Source: CAVSRC01 sp963743015 (GTDB lineage Bacteria; Pseudomonadota; Alphaproteobacteria; Rhizobiales; Kaistiaceae). Taken from it: a stretch of 64,000 bases of DNA. The position numbers and the translations under genes were made by a program. How positions within the stretch are numbered: position 1 is the stretch's first letter; every line of letters begins with the position of its first letter. The notes beneath the pieces are model-generated. The model was not told the DNA's origin, made no database searches, and worked only from the letters and a program-made list of their open reading frames with translations. Shown piece by piece: positions 27,111-35,258 of the stretch. Location: NCBI GenBank assembly GCA_963743015.1, contig CAVUOD010000004.1, forward strand, positions 76,554 to 140,553, read 5' to 3'.

Positions 27111-28646
27111 ATGGATACGCTCGCCGCACTGGCTCACGGCTTCGCCGTCGCCCTGACGGTGCAGAACCTCGGCCTCGCCCTCATCGGCTGCTTCATGGGC
27201 ACCATCATTGGCGCCCTGCCCGGGCTTGGGCCGTCCAATGGCGTGGCGATCCTGATCCCGCTTGCCTTCACGCTCGGCCTGCCGGCAACGCCGGCATTGA
27301 TCCTGCTGACCAGCGTCTACTACGGCGCCATGTATGGCGGGCGCATCTCGTCCATCCTGCTCAATATCCCCGGCGACGAGCCGGCGCTGATGACGACGCT
27401 CGACGGCCACCCGATGGCACGCAACGGCCAGGCCGGCGAGGCGCTCGCTCTCTCGGGGATTGCTTCGTTTGCCGGCAGCTTCGTCGCCACCTGCGGCCTG
27501 GTCTTCCTGGCACCGCTGCTCGTCAAGCTCGCTCTGCTCTTCGGACCGGCCGAATATTTCGCCCTCTACACCCTGGCCTTTGCCACGCTCGGCGGCATCG
27601 CCAACCGCAACCAGGCGAAGGCGGCCATTGCCGCCGCCCTTGGCCTCGGTCTGGCGATGGTCGGCGTTGACCACCAGACTGGCGTGCCGCGCTTCGCCTT
27701 TGGCAACGTCTATCTCTATGACGGCATCGATTTCCTGGTGGCGATCGTCGGCCTGTTCGCGATTTCGGAAGTCTTTCTGTTCCTCGAGCACAAGGGCCAG
27801 GGCAGCGCCAATTCCGGCCAGTTGAAGCTCGGCCGGATCACGGCGCCGCTGTCGATGATCCGCAAGTGCCTCCCCGCCATGACGCGCGGTACCGGTCTCG
27901 GCTTCCTCGCCGGGGTGCTGCCCGGCGCCGGCGCCTCGCTCGGATCGTTCATCGCCTACACTCTGGAGAAGCGCATCTCCAACCGGGACGGCACCTTCGG
28001 CAACGGCGACCCGCGCGGCGTGGCCGCACCCGAGGCCGGCAACAACGCCGCCGCCGGCGGCGCGCTCGTGCCGATGCTGGCGCTCGGCGTGCCCGGCTCG
28101 GGGACGACGGCGGTGCTGCTCGCCATGTTGCTGGCCCTCAACATCACGCCCGGGCCGCTGCTGTTTCAGTCCAATCCGGACGTCGTCTGGGGTCTGATCG
28201 CGGCATTGTTCATCGCCAATGTCATGCTGCTGTTGATGAACATTCCGATGGTGGCGATCTTCGTCCGGGTGCTGCTCATTCCGCCGCGCTATCTGATGCC
28301 GGCGGTCGCCATGATCTCGTTTGTCGGCATCTACGGCATTTCCGGCTCGACCTTCGATCTCATGGTGATGGTCGGCTTCGGCATCCTCGGCTATGTGCTG
28401 CGCAAGCTCGATGTGCCGCTCGTGCCGATCATTCTTGGCGTGCTGCTCGGCAACGAGATGGAGAAGAATCTCCGTCGGGCGCTGACCATTTCGGATGGCG
28501 ACCTGTCCATCCTGTGGGGCTCGTGGCTGGCGATCAGCCTGTGGGTCATCGCCATCGTCGGCTTCTTCGCGCCGATGATCATCGGCCGCTATTTCCGCAT
28601 CGGGGTCGACCGGACGACGGATGTCGTCGAGGCCAACACGGACTGA
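27111..28646 (+). CDS. tctA: Tripartite tricarboxylate transporter large membrane subunit TctA
   Basis: This 511-residue integral membrane protein with about twelve helices forms the ion-coupled translocation path. Signatures are GTIIGALPGLGPSNGVAILIPLAF, YYGAMYGGRISSILLNIPGDEPALMTTLDGHPMA, GVLPGAGASLGSFIAY, GVAAPEAGNNAAAGGALVPMLALGVPGSGTTAVLLAMLLALNITPGPLL and GVLLGNEMEKNLRRAL, all strongly conserved in TctA. Intact, and last gene of tctCBA. A self-complementary GCGAGCGCTCGC follows at 28659-28670. Confidence 0.96.
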   Translation: MDTLAALAHGFAVALTVQNLGLALIGCFMGTIIGALPGLGPSNGVAILIPLAFTLGLPATPALILLTSVYYGAMYGGRISSILLNIPGDEPALMTTLDGHPMARNGQAGEALALSGIASFAGSFVATCGLVFLAPLLVKLALLFGPAEYFALYTLAFATLGGIANRNQAKAAIAAALGLGLAMVGVDHQTGVPRFAFGNVYLYDGIDFLVAIVGLFAISEVFLFLEHKGQGSANSGQLKLGRITAPLSMIRKCLPAMTRGTGLGFLAGVLPGAGASLGSFIAYTLEKRISNRDGTFGNGDPRGVAAPEAGNNAAAGGALVPMLALGVPGSGTTAVLLAMLLALNITPGPLLFQSNPDVVWGLIAALFIANVMLLLMNIPMVAIFVRVLLIPPRYLMPAVAMISFVGIYGISGSTFDLMVMVGFGILGYVLRKLDVPLVPIILGVLLGNEMEKNLRRALTISDGDLSILWGSWLAISLWVIAIVGFFAPMIIGRYFRIGVDRTTDVVEANTD

Positions 28647-28996
28647 ACGACTGACTGGGCGAGCGCTCGCGGCGCCGCGTCCCGTGATGCGCCAGCCCGG
28701 AGTCGGCAGTCGGTGCATCGCGGATTGATCCGTATCGGCTTGCGACCCAGGCGCACGCGGCGTGGCGACTGTTTGCCCTCGATCCCTGCCATTGCCGTCC
28801 ATTGTCAGAGGCATTGCACCCCGCCCGGCAAAAACGCGTTGCATGCCGTGCTCCGGGGGTGAACGCTGAAGGGAAAGAACGACGAAGATGCCATGCCCGG
28901 CTGGATTTGCCATGACCGCAGGTCTTGTCGCCCTTGCCGCAATACGGGGAAATCGAGCAAGTTCGGTCCTGGCGCGATCGAAACGGAGGGAAGAAG
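28647..28996. other. Intergenic region, no gene seen
   Basis: The gap holds a short GC palindrome just after tctA (28659-28670), possibly part of a terminator, and the leader of the following SDR gene. I see no conserved open frame. Confidence 0.5.
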
Positions 28997-29758
28997 GTGC
29001 AGACTGGAGGATCGGCCGCACTGGTGACCGGGGCGGCATCCGGCCTGGGCGCGGCCACGGCGCACTGGCTGGCGCGCGACGGCGCGAAGGTCGCCGTGCT
29101 CGACCGCAATGCGCCGGCCGGCGAGAGCCTTGCCGCGGAGATCGGGGGTGTCTTCTGCCTCTGCGACGTGACCGAGCCGGCGAGCGCCGAGGCGGCCATC
29201 GCCAAGGCCGCATCGGCCCACGGCCCCGCACGCATCCTCATCAATTGCGCCGGCATCGGAACGGCGGCGCGCATTGTCGGGCGCGACGGGCCGATGGCGC
29301 TCGAAGCCTTCGAGCGTGTTGTCAAAGTCAATCTGATCGGCACCTTCAACATGATGCGGCTCGCTGCGGCAGCCATGTCGACGCTCGCCGAAACCGAGAC
29401 CGGCGAGCGCGGCGTCATCATCTCGGCCGCATCCGTGGCCGCCTTTGACGGCCAGATCGGCCAGGCGGCCTATGCCGCAGCGAAGGGCGGCATCGTCTCG
29501 CTGACGCTTCCGGCGGCACGCGAGCTTGCCCGTTTCGGCATCCGGGTTCTGGTGATCGCCCCCGGCCTCTTCCGCACGCCGCTGCTGGAGGAACTGCCCG
29601 AGGAGACGCAGGCGGCACTGGGGGCATCGATCCCCTTCCCCGCCCGGCTCGGCGATCCGCAGGAGTTCGCCGCACTGGTCGCGGCGATGATCGCCAACCC
29701 CTATCTCAACGGCGAGGTGGTGCGCCTCGACGGCGCCCTGCGCATGCCGCCGAAATAG
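28997..29758 (+). CDS. SDR-family 3-hydroxyacyl-CoA dehydrogenase (HSD10-like)
   Basis: This 253-residue NAD-dependent short-chain dehydrogenase has the cofactor motif TGAASGLGAATAHWLA, then CDVTEPAS, NCAGIGTA, catalytic Ser in ISAASVAAFDGQIGQAAYAAAKGG and YxxxK as YAAAK. The ending IAPGLFRTPLLEELPEETQAALGASIPFPARLGDPQEFAALV is characteristic of type 2 3-hydroxyacyl-CoA dehydrogenases. GTG 28997 is chosen because GGAGGGAAGAAG lies just before it; the longer frame from 28925 is unlikely. It converges with the acyl-CoA-ligase gene across the repeat at 29762-29838 and may act in the same CoA-thioester pathway, which is inference. Confidence 0.88.
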   Translation: MQTGGSAALVTGAASGLGAATAHWLARDGAKVAVLDRNAPAGESLAAEIGGVFCLCDVTEPASAEAAIAKAASAHGPARILINCAGIGTAARIVGRDGPMALEAFERVVKVNLIGTFNMMRLAAAAMSTLAETETGERGVIISAASVAAFDGQIGQAAYAAAKGGIVSLTLPAARELARFGIRVLVIAPGLFRTPLLEELPEETQAALGASIPFPARLGDPQEFAALVAAMIANPYLNGEVVRLDGALRMPPK

Positions 29759-29761
29759 AGC

Positions 29762-29838
29762 GAATAGGGAGTAGCGAATAGCGAATAGTGGCTGGCTCCT
29801 CCTTCCCTATTCGCTACTCGCTATTTCGCTATTCGCCG
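29762..29838. repeat. Long inverted repeat made of GCGAATAG units, convergent intergenic
   Basis: Units GCGAATAG, GGAGTA, GCGAATAGCGAATAG on one arm are mirrored by CTATTCGCTACTCG, CTATTTCGCTATTCGC on the other, around about 18 nt of loop. The arms pair over about 28 bp with few mismatches. It lies between the stop codons of two convergent genes, so it could act as a bidirectional terminator. The iterated short unit suggests a dispersed repeat family. Confidence 0.75.
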
Positions 29839-29840
29839 CT

Positions 29841-31722
29841 TCACCCGCCTTCCCTGTAGGCGATCACCCGCGGTGAGCCCGCGTAGATCTCTTCCACCAC
29901 GTCCGGGTGATTGGCGATGACGGCGCGCTGGTTGAGCGAGCCCTTGTCGGTGACCTCGCCCTTGTCGATGGAAAGCGTCCCGCCGAACAGGACGATGCGT
30001 CGGACGAGCGTCGATGAGCCGGTGCTCTCGCGGGCGAGTGCCGCCAGGCGCACGCCGAAATCGGCGCGCACGCGATCATCATCGAGGATATCGGCAACCG
30101 GCGTGTCGTCCGTCGTTCCTGCTGCCAGCACGCGGCAGGCGGCAAGATCGGGGATGACGATGGCGCCGACGAAGTCGCGGTCGAGGCCGGTGATCACCGC
30201 GTCGCGCGCCAGGCCGCCGAGCGCGTCGACGAGCTGGGTGCGCAGCGCCCCGGCATTCACCCAGGTTCCGGTGTTGAGCTTGAAGTTCTCGGCGATGCGC
30301 CCGTCGAAATAGAAGCCTTTCGACGCGTCGTCGGGGTCGACAAAGCGGAAGGCATCGCCGAGGCGATAGAAGCCTTCCTCGTCGAATGCCTCCGCCGTGC
30401 GCTCCGCATCGCGCCAGTAGCCGGGCGTGATGTTGGGGCCCCTGAGACGCGCCTCGAGCTTGCCATCGACCGGAACGAGTTTCAGTTCGAGACCGCGCGC
30501 CGGCAGGCCGATATTGCCGGCGATGCGCTGGTCGACCGTGCACATCATGGAGAATGGCGCAGTCTCTGTGGAACCGAGGCCGGTCACCAATAGCACGCGC
30601 TTGCCGGTCGCCTGCACGGCCAGACGCTCCAGCGCGTCCCAGGTGTGCTGGCCGAGACCGGCGCCGGCATACATCATCATGTTGAGACGACTGAAGAAGC
30701 GCTGCCTGAGTTCGGCATCCTCTTCGAGAAAGGGGATCAGCTCCTCGTAGCCCTTGGGCACGTTGAAATACCAGGTCGGCGAGACCTCGCGCAGGTTGCG
30801 CACGGTCTTGCCGATCGCCGCCGGGGTCGGGCGGCCGTCGTCGATATAGAGCGTGCCGCCGTTGTAGAGCACCATGTTGAAGACCTTGTTGCCGCCGGCG
30901 GTGTGGTTCCACGGTGCCCAGTCGAGAACGATCGGCGGCTCCTCGCCCATATAGGCGAAGCAGTCGCGCACCATCTCCTGATTGGCGGTCATCATGCGCT
31001 GGGTGTTGATGACCGCCTTCGGCGTGCCAGTCGATCCCGAGGTAAACAGGAACTTGGCGACGGTGTCGGGCCCGACATTCTGATGCGCCGCATCGGCGGC
31101 GCCGGTGGACGCACTTATCTCGAGATCGGCAAAGGCAATGTTGGTGCGCCCCGGCAGCGGATTGGCGAGCGTGACGATCGGCGTCGGTGCCGGGACGACC
31201 GACCGAATCGCCGGGCCGAAGGATTTGCCGTCGGCGGCGAAGACCAGGCCCGGCTGCAGTTTTTCGACAATGCCGCGCAGCTTCAGGAAATCGTGCGAGA
31301 CAAGAGAATAGGCCGGCGACACCGAGGCATAGGGCACACCGACATATTGCGCGGCGAGCCCGAGCAGCGCGTGCTCGATGTCGTTGCCGGACAGGATCAG
31401 CAGCGGATGGTCGAGCGACAGGTCGAAGTGAAGGAGCGCTTCGCCAATGCGGCGCACGCGCTCGAAGGCTTGCGCCATAGGTGACCGTGCGCCAGTCCTC
31501 GCCACCGTTGCGGTCGGCCAGGAAGATTGTATCGGGCGTGGCACCGGCATAGTGCACGAGCCGGTCGGTCAGGCGTGGCGGGAAAGCCGGCAAGTCCCCC
31601 GCCTGGCGCACCAGGATGGTCCCGTCCGACCGCCGGTCGACAAGAATCTCGGGTTCCCAGAAACGAACCTTGCGCAACGGCGCCGCCTCGATGGCGGCGA
31701 CGTCCGGAACGGCGATTGCCAA
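29841..31722 (-). CDS. Feruloyl-CoA-synthetase-like AMP-dependent acyl-CoA ligase, frame-broken
   Basis: This ANL-superfamily ligase, about 626 residues when repaired, should activate an aromatic or other carboxylic acid to its CoA ester. The N-terminus (VRFWEPEILVDRRSDGTILVRQAGDLPAFPPRLTDRLVHYAGATPDTIFLADR) is typical of feruloyl-CoA synthetases. Near 31481 an extra G in a GG shifts the frame; the rest continues AQAFERVRRIGEALL. The P-loop region KFLFTSGSTGTPKAVINTQRMM, A5-like LVTGLGSTETAPF and A8-like YRLGDAFRFVDPDD are present. A 24-bp site shared with the crotonase promoter lies about 113 nt upstream. The cinnamic-acid-like substrate is suggested, not proven. Confidence 0.87.
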
Positions 31723-31834
31723 AATGCGTGTCCTCCCACGCGCGCCGGGCGTGCTGGCTGCAAGTCCGCACCGGCCCCCCTTCAGGCCGGCCCGGCAACG
31801 CGCCCGACACGATCATCTTGCCATGCGGCGCCGC

Positions 31835-31858
31835 ATTTCGTCCACTAGGAAACTAATT
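31835..31858. promoter_or_regulatory. Candidate MarR operator, copy 1
   Basis: ATTTCGTCCACT followed by AGGAAACTAATT matches 22 of 24 bases with 32984-33007. It is an imperfect dyad (ATTTCGTCC versus the complement of GGAAACTAAT). It is placed between the ligase gene (minus) and the small membrane-protein gene (plus). TCATCTTG also recurs 22 bp before each copy. Confidence 0.65.
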
Positions 31859-31971
31859 CGCCATGCGCGACACGGCGTCGCAGGCAAGCGATGCCCCCAT
31901 GATCTTGGTGCAGACCGGCGGCTCCGGCTATAGACAGGCATCGCGCCGCCGATCGCAACAGGACAGGGCAA

Positions 31972-32319
31972 TTGAAATCAGCCTTCCGCCGTCACCCGGT
32001 TCTCGTCTCGGCGTTCGTTCTTTTCACGCTGCTCGCGCTGTTCTTCGCCGGCCGCCTGGCCACGCGGGCGGTCTACTGGTCGACCCACCAGAACCAACCG
32101 GTCGCCGAATGGATGACCGTTGGCTACATCGCCCATAGCTGGCACCTCGACACGCGCGAACTCGAGGCCGCGTCGGGTCTGCCGCCGCCTGCCGGCCACC
32201 CGCTGACGCTCGGCGAAATCGCCCAGCAGCGAGGCGTGCCGGTCAGCCAGATCATCGCCGCCGTCGAAGCCGCCATCGCCAAGCTCCAGGCCGACAAGAC
32301 CAGACGCAGGACACCGTGA
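31972..32319 (+). CDS. Small membrane-anchored protein of unknown function
   Basis: This 115-residue frame starts at TTG 31972 after a weak ACAGGGCAA site. It has an N-terminal membrane helix (HPVLVSAFVLFTLLALFFAGRLATRAVYW) and then a soluble part including PVAEWMTVGYIAHSWHL and a helix-turn-helix-like LTLGEIAQQRGVPVSQIIAAVEAAIAKL. Its stop overlaps the GTG of the DedA gene (GTGA), so the two are coupled and probably cooperate. I do not recognise a named family. Confidence 0.7.
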   Translation: MKSAFRRHPVLVSAFVLFTLLALFFAGRLATRAVYWSTHQNQPVAEWMTVGYIAHSWHLDTRELEAASGLPPPAGHPLTLGEIAQQRGVPVSQIIAAVEAAIAKLQADKTRRRTP

Positions 32320-32900
32320 CCGACTGGCTTCTTGGCCTGGTGCCGCAATACGGGATCTACCTTCTGGCGGTCGGCACCTTCTCCTCGTGCCTGGCCCTGC
32401 CGGTTCCCGCCTCGATCCTGATGATCGCTGCCGGTGGCTTCGTCGCCTCCGGCGATCTCTCGCTTTCCGGCAGCACCATGGCCGCCTTAGCCGGCGCGAT
32501 GTTCGGCGATCAAGCGGGCTATTTCGGCGGCCGCTTGGGCGGCGCCCGCCTGATCGAGCGGCTCGGATCGCGGGCCGTCCCGGTCGCCAAGGCGACCGCC
32601 TTTCTGGCGGCGCATGGCGGCATTGCCGTCTTCCTGTCGCGCTGGCTGGTGTCGGCGCTCGGCCCCTATCTCAACGTCGCCGCCGGCGCCGCCGGCCTCC
32701 CCTGGCTGCGCTTCACGGTCTGGGGCCTCATCGGCGAGGCTGTGTGGGTAGCGATCTATGTCGGCGCCGGCTTCGCCTTCTCCGGCAACCTGGCGGCGGC
32801 CTCCGGCATGGCTTTCGATCTGTTGGGAATCATCGGGACCGGAGCCGTGGCGCTGGGGCTCGGCTACTGGCTCTTTTTGGTGCTCCGCGCCGAGCACTGA
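32316..32900 (+). CDS. DedA-family inner-membrane protein
   Basis: This 194-residue polytopic protein of the DedA/SNARE-associated family has signatures GTFSSCLALPVPASILMIAAGGFVASG, GAMFGDQAGYFGGRLGG (the G..xGD..GY..GR element), LSRWLVSALGPYLNVAAGAAGLPWLRFTVW (R..P..R..G..AG region) and a C-terminal helix. Some DedA proteins translocate undecaprenyl phosphate or support proton-motive-force homeostasis. The specific role here is unknown. GTG 32316 overlaps the preceding gene. A conserved 24-bp operator-like site lies downstream, before the crotonase gene. Confidence 0.88.
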   Translation: MTDWLLGLVPQYGIYLLAVGTFSSCLALPVPASILMIAAGGFVASGDLSLSGSTMAALAGAMFGDQAGYFGGRLGGARLIERLGSRAVPVAKATAFLAAHGGIAVFLSRWLVSALGPYLNVAAGAAGLPWLRFTVWGLIGEAVWVAIYVGAGFAFSGNLAAASGMAFDLLGIIGTGAVALGLGYWLFLVLRAEH

Positions 32901-32983
32901 CCTCGCGCGACCGCATCCGCCATTGGCGGCGCAGCCCCATGCACCGGTCCCTGCGACCGATTCATCTTGACAGGGGATCGTGC

Positions 32984-33007
32984 ATTTCGTCCACTCGGAA
33001 ACAAATT
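32984..33007. promoter_or_regulatory. Candidate MarR operator, copy 2
   Basis: ATTTCGTCCACT followed by CGGAAACAAATT is nearly identical to 31835-31858. A TTGACA at 32967-32972 lies just upstream, so binding here would block the promoter of the crotonase-MarR-amidohydrolase operon. Confidence 0.65.
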
Positions 33008-33098
33008 TGGCCGGCTTGATTACTGCCCGAAAGCCGGCTGAAACACCGCCAGAGCTAAATGCGGCAGAAGCGGCCATGGGAGGAAGCTCGCGCCTTCG

Positions 33099-33881
33099 AT
33101 GTCCAAGCCGCTCGTCACCTATGCCTGCGAGGGCGACATCGCGCTTATCGGCCTCAACCGGCCGGAGAAGCGCAATGCCATCTCCGACGCGATGGTCGAG
33201 GCGCTGGCCGAGGTCGTCGAGCGCGCCTCGGGCGAGGCCAAGGCCGCCGTCATCCACGGTACCGGCGACCATTTCTGTGCCGGGCTCGACCTCGCCGAGC
33301 ACATCACCAAGACCCCGATCGAAGGCATCCACGGTTCGCGACGTTGGCATGCCGTCTTCGACCGCATCCAGCGCGGCACCTTCCCCTTCGTCGCCGCCCT
33401 CACCGGCGCAGTCGTCGGCGGTGGGCTGGAACTTGCCGCCTCGACCCATATCCGCGTCGCCGACACGACCGCCTTCTTCGCCCTGCCGGAAGGCCAGCGC
33501 GGCATCTTCGTCGGCGGCAGCGGCTCGGTGAAGGTGGCGCGCCTGATGGGCGTGGCGCGCATGACCGATCTGATGCTGACCGGACGGGTGCTCGCGGCCG
33601 AAGAGGCCGAACGCTGCAATCTGGTGCAATACGTGGTCGAAGCCGGCACCGCGCTGGCAAAGGCGAAGGAGCTTGCCCGCGTCGCCGCCGGCAATGCGGC
33701 CCTATCCAACTACGCCATCATCAATGCGCTGCCGCGCATTCAGGACATGGCCCAGGACGACGGCCTCTTCGTCGAATCGCTAGTCGCTGCCTTCACCCAG
33801 ACCAGCCCCGAAGCGAACGAGCGCCTGAAAGCCTTCCTCGACAAGCGCGCGGCCAAGATCGTCGCGCCGCGGAAGGGGTGA
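33099..33881 (+). CDS. Crotonase/enoyl-CoA hydratase-family protein
   Basis: This 260-residue crotonase-fold enzyme acts on acyl-CoA thioesters in the cytoplasm. It shows IALIGLNRPEKRNAISDAMVEAL, the oxyanion-hole segments GTGDHFCAGLDLAEH and LTGAVVGGGLELAASTHIRVAD, and FALPEGQRGIFVGGSGSVKVARLMG. It differs clearly from canonical feruloyl-CoA hydratase/lyase (no AGMDLKEY or W.LL.MY.KP pattern), so vanillin-type chain cleavage should not be assumed. It heads an operon with a MarR regulator and an amidohydrolase, and shares an operator-like site with the CoA ligase, so it likely acts on that ligase's product. Confidence 0.88.
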   Translation: MSKPLVTYACEGDIALIGLNRPEKRNAISDAMVEALAEVVERASGEAKAAVIHGTGDHFCAGLDLAEHITKTPIEGIHGSRRWHAVFDRIQRGTFPFVAALTGAVVGGGLELAASTHIRVADTTAFFALPEGQRGIFVGGSGSVKVARLMGVARMTDLMLTGRVLAAEEAERCNLVQYVVEAGTALAKAKELARVAAGNAALSNYAIINALPRIQDMAQDDGLFVESLVAAFTQTSPEANERLKAFLDKRAAKIVAPRKG

Positions 33882-33888
33882 GCCACCG

Positions 33889-34374
33889 GTGACGCGCTAC
33901 GAGCAGATCGACCCGCCCGCACCCGCAACGGCCGGTGACGTCGCGTTCGGCCCGCTGACCGGGCTCGCCGGCTTCATGCTGCGTCTGGCCCAGCTTCACC
34001 TCTTCGAGTCCTTCTTCCGCGATTTCGGCGCACGCGGCATCACGCCCGGCCAGATCGGCATCCTGGTCGCCATCGGCAACAATCCCGGCGTGCGTCAGGG
34101 CGTACTCGCCGATGCCCTGCGCATCAAATGGTCGAACATGGCCAAGATCATCCGCCTGTTTGAGAGCCAGGGCTTGATCGAGCGGCGCGTGCCGGAAAGC
34201 GACCGGCGTGCCGTCGAGCTGCGGCTGACGGAGAAGGGCCGCATCGCTGTCGACGAAACCGTTCCGCAGCTCACGGTCAGCGACACGGCGGCGACCACCG
34301 CGCTGACCGCACGCGAGCGCGACACCCTGCTCCGCCTTCTGGCGAAGCTGGCGCAACCGGCGAGGGCGCGATGA
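33889..34374 (+). CDS. MarR-family transcriptional regulator
   Basis: This 161-residue winged-helix regulator has the MarR fold: LAGFMLRLAQLHLFESFFRDFGARGITPGQIGILVAIGNNPGVRQGVLADALRIKWSNMAKIIRLFESQGLIERRVPESDRRAVELRLTEKG, where the recognition helix and the D.R...L.LT..G wing are plain. It starts GTG 33889, 7 nt after the crotonase, and overlaps the amidohydrolase by four bases. MarR proteins next to CoA ligases often sense the aromatic acyl-CoA (for example CouR). It is the natural candidate to bind the two 24-bp sites. Confidence 0.9.
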   Translation: MTRYEQIDPPAPATAGDVAFGPLTGLAGFMLRLAQLHLFESFFRDFGARGITPGQIGILVAIGNNPGVRQGVLADALRIKWSNMAKIIRLFESQGLIERRVPESDRRAVELRLTEKGRIAVDETVPQLTVSDTAATTALTARERDTLLRLLAKLAQPARAR

Positions 34375-35242
34375 GCATCGACCTCGACGAAATCGTCGCC
34401 ATCGACATCCACACTCATGCCGAGGAGCCCTGCGGCACGCACGCGGACGACGGCTATGACGATTTTCAGGCGGCGATGACCGCCTATTTCCGGTCGCCCC
34501 ACAAGCATCCGCCGACCGTGCCGGAGACCGCCGCCTATTACCGCGAACGCAAGATCGCCTGTGTCATCTTCCCGGTCGATGCCGAGCGCGAGACCGGTTT
34601 TCGCCGCTACAACAACGAGGAGATGGCGGAACTCGCCGCCCAGTTCTCCGACATCATGATCCCCTTTGCCTCGATCGATCCGGCCAGGGGCAGGGCCGGC
34701 GCCCGCGAGGCGCGGCGGCTTGTCGAAAAATTCGGCATCCGCGGCTTCAAGTTCCACCCGACCATGCAGGGCTTCTTTCCGAACGACCGCAGCGCCTATC
34801 CCCTCTACGAGGCGATTGCCGAGGCCGGGGTCCCGGCGCTCTTCCACACCGGGCAGACCGGCGTCGGTTCGGGGCTCCGCGGCGGCATGGGCATGCGGTT
34901 GAAATACTCCAATCCGATCCATCTCGACGACGTGGCGGCCGATTTTCCGGACATGCCGATCATCCTGGCGCACCCTCCTTCCCCTGGCAGGAGGAGGCAC
35001 TCGCCGTCGCCCAGCACAAGCCCAACGTCTATATCGACCTCTCCGGCTGGTCGCCGAAGTACTTTCCGCCGATCCTGGTGAAATACGCCAACTCGATCCT
35101 CAAGCACAAAGTGCTGTTCGGCTCCGACTGGCCGGCGATCGCACCCGACCGCTGGCTCAAGGATTTCGCGGAGCTCGATATCAAGCCCGAGGTCCGGCCG
35201 CTGATACTGAAGGAAAATGCAAGAAGCCTGCTGAGGCTTTGA
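34371..35242 (+). CDS. Amidohydrolase-family protein (COG2159, ACMSD-like), frame-broken
   Basis: This TIM-barrel metal-dependent hydrolase or decarboxylase is about 290 residues when repaired. It begins AIDIHTHAEEPCG (HxH metal motif), then IMIPFASIDPARGRAGAREARRLVEKFGIRGFKFHPTMQGFFPNDRSAYPLYEAIAEAGVPALFHTG, typical of the ACMSD/gamma-resorcylate-decarboxylase group. One C is missing from a C-run near 34977. In the corrected frame it continues SFPWQEEALAVAQHKPNVYIDLSGWSPKYFPP and ends with KVLFGSDWPAIAPDRWLKDF (catalytic Asp in GSDWP). It overlaps the MarR gene and precedes the LivK gene by 16 nt. Likely a late step of the same pathway. Confidence 0.85.
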
Positions 35243-35258
35243 AAGGGAGGGAAATGAC

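Noticed and set aside
26622..29231. Minus-strand open frame of 869 codons opposite tctBA
   Set aside because: It is a shadow of TctA/TctB and the SDR, whose conserved residues are unmistakable; the minus frame is compositionally aberrant.
29762..29838. Could the GCGAATAG units be a CRISPR array
   Set aside because: Units are 8-15 nt with no spacers of regular length, and no cas genes occur in the window.
33099..33881. Calling the crotonase a feruloyl-CoA hydratase/lyase (ech)
   Set aside because: It lacks the conserved stretches of that enzyme; only the neighbouring ligase resembles the ferulate pathway.
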